Of a stretch of 26,321 nucleotides of DNA, positions 15,497 to 21,576 are shown in pieces. This DNA comes from Opitutus sp. GAS368 (GTDB taxonomy: Bacteria; Verrucomicrobiota; Verrucomicrobiia; Opitutales; UBA953). The DNA is taken from the NCBI GenBank assembly GCA_945906115.1, contig CAMDQP010000005.1, forward strand, positions 1 through 26,321. Reading direction: 5' to 3'. The notes beneath the pieces are model-generated. The model made no database searches. It saw nothing but the letters and a program-made list of their open reading frames with translations, and was not told where the DNA came from. The translations under genes were made by a program, and so were the position numbers. Position 1 is the stretch's first letter. The number at the start of each line of letters is the position of its first letter.

Positions 15497-16540
15497 ATGT
15501 CGCTCGCCTTCACCATCGCCGAACTGGCCTCCCTCACCGGAGCCAAATCGGTCGAGGGTGTCTGCTCCGGTCCGATTACGGGCATCGCCGCTCTGGCGGA
15601 AGCACTGTCTTCCGATCTCTCTTTCCTCGGTAACGCGAAGTACGCCGATGCCGTCGCTTCCTCACAGGCTGGTGCGATTCTCGTGCCCGTCGCCTTCGCG
15701 GGTAAACCGTCGGCCGGGCAAGCTTTTCTCCGCGTCGATAATCCGTCCTATGCCCTGGCGCTCCTCTGCTCAGTCCTCGAGGCGCGGCTCTGGCCGCGTC
15801 CTCCCGCTGGTATCCACACTTCTGCCATCGTCGCCGCCTCCGCCAAGGTCGACCCCACCGCCCATGTCGGCCCGCTCTGCGTAATCGGCGAAGGTGCCAC
15901 GGTCGCTTCTGGCGCGGTGCTCGAAGCCCGTTGCCATGTCGGCGCCCACGCATCGGTCGGCGCCGATTGCTGGCTTAAGCCGGGCGTTGTCGTCGGCGAC
16001 TATTGCGTCCTGGGTGCCCGCTGCCGCATCCAGTCCGGTGCTGTCATCGGTTCTGACGGGTTCGGCTATGAACCGATCAACGGCGAGATCCAGCGCATCC
16101 CGCAGATCGGTAACGTGGTCCTGGAGGATGATGTCGAGGTCGGCGCCAATTCCACCCTCGACCGCGCCCGCTTCAGTAAGACGGTGGTCGGGCGGGGCAC
16201 CAAAATCGATAACCTCGTCCAGATCGCCCATAATGTGCGTATCGGACGCCAGTGCCTCATCACCGCACAAGTCGGAATCGCGGGTAGCACGACCCTCGGT
16301 GACCATTGCGTCCTCGGCGGACAGGCCGGCGTGGCCGGACATCTCACCCTCGGCGACCGCGTCAAGCTGGGCGCCCAGACGGGCCTTTTCGAGGACGTGC
16401 CTGCCGATGGCTTCATGAACGGCACGCCTGCCGTGCCCTTCGGCTTGGAACGCCGACTGGTCGTTCTGTCGCGTCGCCTGCCAGAATTGTTCAAAAAGGT
16501 TGATTCGCTGGCCGCCTCCTTGGACTCTGCTAAACGTTAA
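15497..16540 (+). CDS. lpxD: UDP-3-O-(3-hydroxyacyl)glucosamine N-acyltransferase LpxD
   Basis: 347 residues, normal for LpxD. The N-terminal uridine-binding domain (about 1-100) is followed by a left-handed beta-helix of hexapeptide repeats (about 105-310) with many V/I-G-x-x steps. The catalytic His is His245 in VQIAHNVRIG, the equivalent of His239 in E. coli LpxD, and GSDGFGYEP and GGQAGVAGHLTLGD are family signatures. A helical tail follows (residues 320-347). It adds the N-linked 3-hydroxyacyl chain from acyl carrier protein to UDP-acyl-glucosamine, the third step of lipid A synthesis, so this organism should make lipopolysaccharide or a related lipid A. It follows the Skp-like gene after a hairpin and lies 5 bases before prs. 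Confidence 0.96.
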   Translation: MSLAFTIAELASLTGAKSVEGVCSGPITGIAALAEALSSDLSFLGNAKYADAVASSQAGAILVPVAFAGKPSAGQAFLRVDNPSYALALLCSVLEARLWPRPPAGIHTSAIVAASAKVDPTAHVGPLCVIGEGATVASGAVLEARCHVGAHASVGADCWLKPGVVVGDYCVLGARCRIQSGAVIGSDGFGYEPINGEIQRIPQIGNVVLEDDVEVGANSTLDRARFSKTVVGRGTKIDNLVQIAHNVRIGRQCLITAQVGIAGSTTLGDHCVLGGQAGVAGHLTLGDRVKLGAQTGLFEDVPADGFMNGTPAVPFGLERRLVVLSRRLPELFKKVDSLAASLDSAKR

Positions 16541-16545
16541 ACGAC

Positions 16546-17499
16546 ATGAGCTTACCTGAGATGAAGATTTTCACCGGCAACGCCAATCCGGCGCTGGCCA
16601 AGGAAATCTGCGAACATCTCGGCGTCCCGCTCGGCACCGCCACCGTCAACCGTTTCCCCGACGGCGAGACGTTCGTGCAGATCAACGAGAACATCCGTGG
16701 CTGCGACGTCTACGTCATCCAGCCCACCAGCGCACCGGCCAACGATCGCATCATGGAGTTGCTGATTATGATCGACGCCCTCCGTCGCGCTTCCGCCGCC
16801 CGCATCACGGCCGTGATTCCGTTCTTCGGTTACGCTCGTCAGGACCGTAAGGACAAACCCCGCGTGCCCATCACGGCCAAGCTCGTAGCCAACCTGCTGA
16901 CCGCCGCCGGCGCCAACCGCGTCCTGACGGTCGATCTGCACGCCCAGCAAATCCAGGGCTTCTTCGATATCCCAGTCGACCATCTGTACGCATCGCCGGT
17001 CTTTTACGCGCACATTAAGAACAAGCCTTGGCTCAAGGACGCCACGGTTATCTCGCCTGACGTGGGCGGCCTGAAGTACGCCTCGGCCGTGGCCGATATG
17101 CTCAACCTGCCTTACGGTTTCGTGGCCAAGCGCCGCACGAGCGCAACCACCGTGCAGGCCACGAGCCTCGTCGGCGAAGTCGATGGCCGCGATGTCATCC
17201 TGGTCGACGACATGACGGAGACCGCGGGAACGCTCGTGGCCGCCGCCGAATTGCTCAAGAAGAACGGCGCCCGCTCGGTGCGCGCCGTGGTCTCGCACTG
17301 CATGATCCAGGAGATCGCCTTCGAGCGCCTCCGCCGTGGGGTCATCGACGAAGTCATCACGACCAACTCCGTCCCGGCCAACTGGCCGAAGGACCTGCCA
17401 ATCACGGTGCTCTCGATTGCGCCCCTACTTTCCGACGCGATTCGTCGCATCCACGGCAACAACAGCGTGACCGATCTCTTCCCGATCAAGGGCCACTGA
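16546..17499 (+). CDS. prs: Ribose-phosphate pyrophosphokinase
   Basis: 317 residues, very close in length to class I PRPP synthetases. The sequence begins MKIFTGNANPALAKEI after a short stub. An ATP-binding region includes FGYARQDRK, and VLTVDLHAQQIQGFFDIP carries the conserved metal-binding His (DLHA). The PRPP-binding loop is VDDMTETAGT (residues 220-229). The enzyme makes PRPP from ribose 5-phosphate and ATP for nucleotide, His and Trp synthesis. The start at 16546 (MSLPE) is preferred because it is 5 bases after the lpxD stop; an ATG at 16561 is an alternative. Prs is not functionally related to lipid A, so its position here looks like operon convenience. A strong hairpin follows at once. 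Confidence 0.97.
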   Translation: MSLPEMKIFTGNANPALAKEICEHLGVPLGTATVNRFPDGETFVQINENIRGCDVYVIQPTSAPANDRIMELLIMIDALRRASAARITAVIPFFGYARQDRKDKPRVPITAKLVANLLTAAGANRVLTVDLHAQQIQGFFDIPVDHLYASPVFYAHIKNKPWLKDATVISPDVGGLKYASAVADMLNLPYGFVAKRRTSATTVQATSLVGEVDGRDVILVDDMTETAGTLVAAAELLKKNGARSVRAVVSHCMIQEIAFERLRRGVIDEVITTNSVPANWPKDLPITVLSIAPLLSDAIRRIHGNNSVTDLFPIKGH

Positions 17500-17519
17500 G
17501 CCTGACGTCCGGACGCGAA

Positions 17520-17547
17520 AAAGGCCGCATCAAACGATGCGGCCTTT
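17520..17547. terminator. Bidirectional rho-independent terminator
   Basis: A perfect 12-base-pair stem, AAAGGCCGCATC (17520-17531) and GATGCGGCCTTT (17536-17547), with loop AAAC. T residues follow on one strand and the A-run at 17518-17522 serves the opposite strand, so it can end both prs (+) and the convergent peroxiredoxin gene (-). Confidence 0.92.
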
Positions 17548-17569
17548 CTGTCGGGTAAGTCTCCCGGAC

Positions 17570-18082
17570 TTACTTCTTAGCGGAGGCGAGGAAGTCGAGG
17601 ATGACCTTAGCCTGATCGCTGGTGTGGCCCTTGTGGTCGGCGTACACGCACTTGCCGTCCACGAAGAGGAAGGCGCTACGGCCGGCCATGCCGATAAGGT
17701 TCTTCACGCCGAAGGCTTCGGTGACTGCCTTCTTCTCCTTGTCGGCGAGGAGGCGGAAGGGGAACTTCTGCTCTTCCTGGAATTCCTTCTGGAGCTTCTC
17801 GTCGTCGGTGCTCACACCCAGGACGCTGACGCCGGCCTTCTGAAGGTCGGCCCAGCCATCGCGAAGCGAGCAGCCCTGCTTGGTGCAGCCGCCGGTTTTG
17901 GCCTTCGGGTAGAAGTAGACGAGGAGGGTGCCCTTGGCACCTTCTTTAGCGAGGGAGACGGGCTTGCCGTCTTGGTCGTTGCAGGTGACGTCCGGGATGG
18001 AGGCACCGACTGCGAGCTTTTCAGCCGCGTCACCGAAGATGGGGAGGAGGGACATGAGGAGGATGGCGTAGAGTGTCTTCAT
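17570..18082 (-). CDS. Exported BCP-type peroxiredoxin
   Basis: 170 residues. A signal peptide (residues 1 to about 19, MKTLYAILLMSLLPIFGDA) is followed by an AhpC-TSA/BCP thioredoxin fold: VGASIPDVTCNDQDGKPVSL, then LLVYFYPKAKTGGC. The peroxidatic Cys is Cys66 within PxxxTxxC (Pro59, Thr63), and Cys71 five residues later sits where the resolving Cys of E. coli Bcp lies. GVSTDDEKLQKEF and FRLLADKEKKAVTEAFGV are typical. It reduces peroxides, and the signal peptide points to the periplasm, where most Bcp proteins are not found; a reducing partner there is not visible. The ATG at 18082 is chosen over more upstream starts because it begins the signal peptide. It is convergent with prs and divergent from fabZ. 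Confidence 0.9.
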   Translation of the reverse strand: MKTLYAILLMSLLPIFGDAAEKLAVGASIPDVTCNDQDGKPVSLAKEGAKGTLLVYFYPKAKTGGCTKQGCSLRDGWADLQKAGVSVLGVSTDDEKLQKEFQEEQKFPFRLLADKEKKAVTEAFGVKNLIGMAGRSAFLFVDGKCVYADHKGHTSDQAKVILDFLASAKK

Positions 18083-18121
18083 GTGCCGTAGGTTGGGAGT
18101 CCGCCGGCAAAAGGCAAATGC

Positions 18122-18153
18122 GACCGACAGTGTTTTCGTGTCGCTTGTCGGTC
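18122..18153 (+). promoter_or_regulatory. Inverted repeat in the peroxiredoxin/fabZ divergent region
   Basis: GACCGACA (18122-18129) and TGTCGGTC (18146-18153) are perfectly complementary with a 16-base loop; a second TGTCG at 18140-18144 gives a competing shorter pairing. It lies just upstream of the fabZ ribosome binding site, so it could be an operator or a leader hairpin. Confidence 0.45.
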
Positions 18154-18158
18154 TCTCT

Positions 18159-18163
18159 GGAGA
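18159..18163 (+). promoter_or_regulatory. Ribosome binding site of fabZ
   Basis: GGAGA stands 7 bases before an in-frame GTG (18171) and 13 before the ATG (18177). Spacing favours the GTG, which would add only two residues, so the fabZ start is uncertain by that amount. Confidence 0.55.
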
Positions 18164-18176
18164 CAAAAATGTGACC

Positions 18177-18617
18177 ATGTTGCAGGCCGTTCTCGACACC
18201 ATCCCTCATCGCCCGCCGTTCCTCTTCCTGGACCGGATCGACGAAGTCCGAGCCGATGGCGCCACCTGTAGTCGCACCTTCCGTGCCGACGAGCCTTTCT
18301 ACTCCGGCCACTACCCGGGTAACCCGATCACGCCTGGGGTGTTGCTCTGTGAATCGGTCTTCCAGACCGGCGCGATTTTCCTGACGAAGAAGCTCCAATC
18401 CGAAGGCGGCGTTCCCTCTGGTAAGACCCCGGTGCTTTGCCGCATCGAGGAGGCGAAATTCAAGGGGATGGTGAAGCCGGGCGATACGGTCTCGATTGAG
18501 GTGAAACTCGTCGAGACGCTCCAGCAGTTCCACTTCATGACCGGCACCGTGCGGCGCGACGGCAAGGCCGTCCTGACCATCCGCTTCGCCCTCGCCCTCG
18601 TCGACCAACCTGCCTGA
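18177..18617 (+). CDS. fabZ: 3-hydroxyacyl-ACP dehydratase, FabZ type
   Basis: 146 residues, the normal single hot-dog domain. IPHRPPFLFLDRI (9-21) opens the fold, and the central helix carries the two catalytic residues: His45 in FYSGHYPGNP and Glu59 in PGVLLCESVFQ. The later TVSIEVKLVE and TGTVRRDGK strands are typical. It dehydrates 3-hydroxyacyl-ACP in fatty acid elongation and supplies enoyl-ACP to the enoyl reductase encoded 4 bases downstream. In Proteobacteria fabZ directly follows lpxD; here prs and the peroxiredoxin gene stand between. The start is taken at ATG 18177; the GTG at 18171 has better ribosome binding site spacing. Confidence 0.93.
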   Translation: MLQAVLDTIPHRPPFLFLDRIDEVRADGATCSRTFRADEPFYSGHYPGNPITPGVLLCESVFQTGAIFLTKKLQSEGGVPSGKTPVLCRIEEAKFKGMVKPGDTVSIEVKLVETLQQFHFMTGTVRRDGKAVLTIRFALALVDQPA

Positions 18618-18621
18618 TCGC

Positions 18622-19428
18622 ATGTCCTTCCTCGGCCTTACCGGTAAGACCTACCTCGTCCTCGGCGTCGCGAACAAGAAGTCCGTCGCCTGGCACGTCG
18701 CCAAAACCCTCGAGGCCGAAGGGGCCAAGGTGGTCTACTCCGTGCGTTCGCAGGCCCGCCTCGAGTCACTGAAGGGCCTGCTCGACGGCAAGCCGATCTA
18801 CCTGTGCGACCTCGAGCACGAGGCCCAGACGCAGCAGCTCGCTGTCGATGTCGGCCGCGAGCACGGACCGCTCGACGGCGTCCTGCATAGCGTCGCTTTC
18901 GCCAATTTCTCGAAAGGCATGCAGCCGTTCCATGAGACCGTTCGCGCTGATTTCCTGCAGGCCACCGCGATCTCCGCGTTTTCGCTCGTCGAGCTTTCCC
19001 GCGCGCTCAAGCCGCACCTAAAGCCAGATGCTTCGATCGTCTCCATCGGAATCTCCTCGCAGGTCACGGCCGCGAACTACGGTTACATGTCGCCCATCAA
19101 GGCCGCGCTCGAATCCGCCAGCCGCTTCCTCGCGAAATCCTTCTCGGCCGAAACCCGCGTGCGCTTTAATTCCGTCAACGCCGGTCCGCTGAAGACCAGC
19201 GCGAGCGCCGGCATCCCCGGCTATCTCCACAACTACCTGCACGCTGAGAAGATGACCTTCCGCAAAGAGGCTTTGAAGACCCAGGAAGTCGCCGACACGG
19301 CCGTCTGGCTGCTCTCGCCGCGTTCGAGCGGTATCAATGGCCAAGGTATCGTGGTCGACGCCGGTATGGGGTGGAATTTCTTCGACGAAGAACTTGTGGC
19401 CGCTTCTTCCCGCCTTCCCGGAGCGTGA
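18622..19428 (+). CDS. fabI: Enoyl-[acyl-carrier-protein] reductase, FabI-like
   Basis: 268 residues, an NAD(P)H-dependent short-chain dehydrogenase fold. The dinucleotide-binding loop is GVANKKSVAWHVA (15-27) as in FabI, followed by LHSVAFANF (about 90-98). The active site shows Tyr153 and Lys160 in NYGYMSPIK, the Y-x6-K pair of FabI (Tyr156/Lys163 in E. coli). The second Tyr of FabI (Tyr146) is not conserved here: the matching segment reads VSIGISSQ. NSVNAGPLKTSAS and the GQGIVVDAGMGW C-terminal region are family-typical. It reduces enoyl-ACP to acyl-ACP, the last step of elongation. Four bases follow fabZ, and the stop overlaps the oleA GTG, so fabZ-fabI-oleA-oleB looks like one unit. Confidence 0.9.
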   Translation: MSFLGLTGKTYLVLGVANKKSVAWHVAKTLEAEGAKVVYSVRSQARLESLKGLLDGKPIYLCDLEHEAQTQQLAVDVGREHGPLDGVLHSVAFANFSKGMQPFHETVRADFLQATAISAFSLVELSRALKPHLKPDASIVSIGISSQVTAANYGYMSPIKAALESASRFLAKSFSAETRVRFNSVNAGPLKTSASAGIPGYLHNYLHAEKMTFRKEALKTQEVADTAVWLLSPRSSGINGQGIVVDAGMGWNFFDEELVAASSRLPGA

Positions 19429-20462
19429 TTTTTAAGCGCACAGTCCTGTCCGGCCTCGTGGCTGAACTGCCTCCCGAGGTCTGGACCTCCGATGAGGTCG
19501 AACGCCGTCTGGCGCCCCTTTACGGCCGCCTGAAGCTGCCTGAGGGCCGTCTCGAGCTGATGACGGGCATCCGGGAGCGCCGCTTCTGGCCGCAGGCAAT
19601 CCGCCCGTCCGCCGTTTCCGCGCTGGCCGGCCGCCGTGCGATGCAGGCCGCCGGAGTCGGCCCCACCGATATCGATCTGCTCATTCATTCTTCGGTCTGC
19701 CGTGATCGCCTCGAGCCTTCGACCGCTGCTTACGTGCACGGTCTGCTTGGCCTTGGCCCGCAGGCGCAGATCCTCGACGTCTCCAATGCCTGCCTGGGTT
19801 TCCTCAATGCCGTCGTGCTCGCCGCGGGCATGGTGGAGTCGGGGCAGATCCGTCGCGCCTTGGTCTGCTCGGGCGAAGATGGGCGTCCACTCGTCGAGCG
19901 CACGATTCGCATGCTGAACGAAGACCTCGCGCTGACGCGTGAGACAATTAAGCCGTACTTCGCGAACCTGACCATCGGTGCGGGCGGCGCGGCCGCGGTC
20001 ATCTGCCGTGATGATCTCGCCGGGCCTGGCTCAATCCGCCTTCTGGGCGGCGCCGCCGAGACCGATTCTTCCGCCAACGGGCTTTGCGAAGGCGATACGT
20101 CGTCTGCCGAACTCGATATGCGTACGGACTCCGAAGCATTGCTCGCCGCTGGCGTGGCGCTGGCCCAGCGCTGCTGGGGTCGTTTCAAAGGCGTCACGGG
20201 CTGGGACGAGTCCACGCCGCATCGCGTGGTGACGCATCAGGTCGGCCGCCGTCATTCGTCGCTGCTCTTCGAAAAGCTCGGCCTCGATCCCGCCAAGGAC
20301 TACCAGAGCTTCGATCGCCTCGGCAACGTCGGCTCGGTCTCCGTACCCGCCACGTTGGCGCTCGGCCTCGCCGAAGGCCGGATTAAGGCCGGCGACCGCG
20401 TCGCGTTGCTGGGCATCGGTAGCGGTCTCGCCAGCATGATGCTCGCCGTCGAATGCCAATGA
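19425..20462 (+). CDS. oleA: OleA, acyl-CoA head-to-head condensing thiolase (olefin synthesis)
   Basis: 345 residues of the FabH-like thiolase superfamily. The N terminus MIFKRTVLSGLVAELPP and RLKLPEGRLELMTGIRERRFW closely follow OleA rather than FabH. Catalytic Cys123 lies in NACLGFLNA and Glu97 in RDRLEPSTAA; the 26-residue gap between them matches Cys143 and Glu117 of Xanthomonas OleA. His271 (VVTHQVG) and Asn301 (RLGNVGSVS) complete the thiolase triad. The enzyme joins two fatty acyl-CoA chains to a long beta-keto acid, the first step to long-chain olefins. The start is a GTG at 19425 overlapping the fabI stop (GTGA); an upstream open frame lies inside fabI. It overlaps oleB by four bases (ATGA). 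Confidence 0.9.
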   Translation: MIFKRTVLSGLVAELPPEVWTSDEVERRLAPLYGRLKLPEGRLELMTGIRERRFWPQAIRPSAVSALAGRRAMQAAGVGPTDIDLLIHSSVCRDRLEPSTAAYVHGLLGLGPQAQILDVSNACLGFLNAVVLAAGMVESGQIRRALVCSGEDGRPLVERTIRMLNEDLALTRETIKPYFANLTIGAGGAAAVICRDDLAGPGSIRLLGGAAETDSSANGLCEGDTSSAELDMRTDSEALLAAGVALAQRCWGRFKGVTGWDESTPHRVVTHQVGRRHSSLLFEKLGLDPAKDYQSFDRLGNVGSVSVPATLALGLAEGRIKAGDRVALLGIGSGLASMMLAVECQ

Positions 20463-21343
20463 GCGCTATCTCCCTTTCTCCTGCTGTGCAGGCGCTCTAT
20501 CCCTTTGCGCCGAAGGATTTCGCCGCGCTCTCGGGTCGGATGAGTTATGTCGATCACGGCCCGCGCGACGGTCGCCCGGTGCTTTTACTGCACGGCAATC
20601 CGTCGTGGTCGTTCCTTTGGCGTGACCTGATTTTGAAGCTCGCTGCCCAAGGTCGTCGCGTCATCGCGCCCGACCATGTTGGCATGGGCCTGTCCGCTCG
20701 TCCGGATCGCTTCCTGCGTCTCGCTGACCGCATCGCCGACGTCGAATCCCTCATTGCCCATCTCGGGCTCAAGGAGTTTGACTTGGGCGTCCACGATTGG
20801 GGTGGCGCTATCGGGCTCGGCGTCGCCGGTCGCCGCCCGGAGAGGGTAGGGAAGATTCTCGTCACGAATACCGGCGCCTTCCTCTCCGACCGCATTCCGG
20901 CCCGCATCGCCCTTTGCCGAGCCCCCCTGATTGGCCGCTTTATCGTCCAGGGCCTGAACGGCTTCGCCTGGCCGGCCACTTGGATGTCGGTCGTGGAGCC
21001 CCTTAGCCCCGCCGCTAAGGCCGGTTTCCTCGCCCCTTACGGGTCGGCCTCGGTCCGCCGGGCGGTAGCCGACTTCGTGGCCGACATCCCGATGGAGGCC
21101 GAACACCCCACCCGACCCGTCTTAGCCGCCGTGGAGGCCTCTTTGGAGGGCTTAAAGGGCAAGCCCATGCTCCTTTGTTGGGGAATGCGCGACTTCTGCT
21201 TCGACCGGACCTTCCTGGAGGGTTTCACCGCTCGCTTCCCGGCCGCCAGGCAGCTTCTTTTCGCCGACGCCGGGCACTATGTCCTCGAAGACGCCGGCGA
21301 AGCGGCGCTCGGTCCGATCGGGGCCTTTTTCGGGTCGGCCTGA
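20459..21343 (+). CDS. oleB: OleB, alpha/beta hydrolase (beta-lactone decarboxylase)
   Basis: 294 residues of the haloalkane-dehalogenase-like alpha/beta hydrolase fold. HGNPSWSFLWRDL (45-57) holds the oxyanion region. The nucleophile is Asp113 in GVHDWGGAIG with Trp114 beside it, and the other active-site residues are Asp245 (WGMRD) and His273 (DAGHYVLED). An Asp nucleophile, rather than Ser, and the HDWGG motif are features of OleB and dehalogenases. OleB converts the beta-lactone made by OleC into a cis-olefin and CO2. The ATG at 20459 overlaps the oleA stop by four bases; an in-frame ATG at 20453 is the alternative. Taken alone, the fold could also be a dehalogenase or epoxide hydrolase, but the tight link to oleA supports OleB. 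Confidence 0.85.
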   Translation: MSAISLSPAVQALYPFAPKDFAALSGRMSYVDHGPRDGRPVLLLHGNPSWSFLWRDLILKLAAQGRRVIAPDHVGMGLSARPDRFLRLADRIADVESLIAHLGLKEFDLGVHDWGGAIGLGVAGRRPERVGKILVTNTGAFLSDRIPARIALCRAPLIGRFIVQGLNGFAWPATWMSVVEPLSPAAKAGFLAPYGSASVRRAVADFVADIPMEAEHPTRPVLAAVEASLEGLKGKPMLLCWGMRDFCFDRTFLEGFTARFPAARQLLFADAGHYVLEDAGEAALGPIGAFFGSA

Positions 21344-21345
21344 GT

Positions 21346-21384
21346 GCCGGATTTTAGCCCCGTGTCCGAGGGGCGGAAATCGGC
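21346..21384 (+). terminator. Imperfect hairpin after oleB
   Basis: GCCG, ATTT and GCCCC (21346-21361) pair with GGGGC, AAAT and CGGC (21370-21384) around an 8-base loop, with one bulge and one small internal loop. No T tract follows, so it is a possible factor-assisted terminator only. Confidence 0.4.
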
Positions 21385-21404
21385 TGTTCATAACGTGTGA
21401 ACAA
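21384..21404. promoter_or_regulatory. Near-palindrome upstream of gyrB with paired 9-base boxes
   Basis: CTGTTCATA, ACG, TGTGAACAA: read inwards the arms are CTGTTCATA and TTGTTCACA, agreeing at 7 of 9 positions, with TGTTCA/TGAACA perfectly inverted. The right arm overlaps the likely gyrB -35, and the same TTGTTCACA occurs upstream of dnaB. This looks like a protein-binding site. Confidence 0.5.
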
Positions 21405-21427
21405 CGGTTTCTAACACCCCCTATAAG
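21398..21427 (+). promoter_or_regulatory. Candidate sigma-70 promoter of gyrB-gyrA
   Basis: TGAACA (21398-21403, 4 of 6 with TTGACA) and TATAAG (21422-21427) are separated by 18 bases. The predicted start would leave a leader of about 140 bases before the gyrB ATG, containing several short self-complementary GGGGT/ACCCC stretches. Confidence 0.45.
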
Positions 21428-21576
21428 TTTCCGTAAGGGGTTGATTGGTAGTCATTTCTGGTCGCCTAAAAACATTCACGAACGGGGTGTTTCCTGTTGC
21501 AGATACCCCTGTGAAAAACAGCATGAAAAGACCCTTCCTTCGGGCGGAAAAATATCATTTTTTTACACACCTAAAC

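Noticed and set aside
20459..21343. Haloalkane dehalogenase as the product of oleB
   Set aside because: The HDWGG nucleophile motif is shared with dehalogenases, but the four-base overlap with oleA makes OleB the better call.
21445..21576. Upstream in-frame extension of gyrB
   Set aside because: The region holds promoter-like and palindromic elements and is unlike GyrB; the start at 21577 fits better, with 21523 the only plausible alternative.
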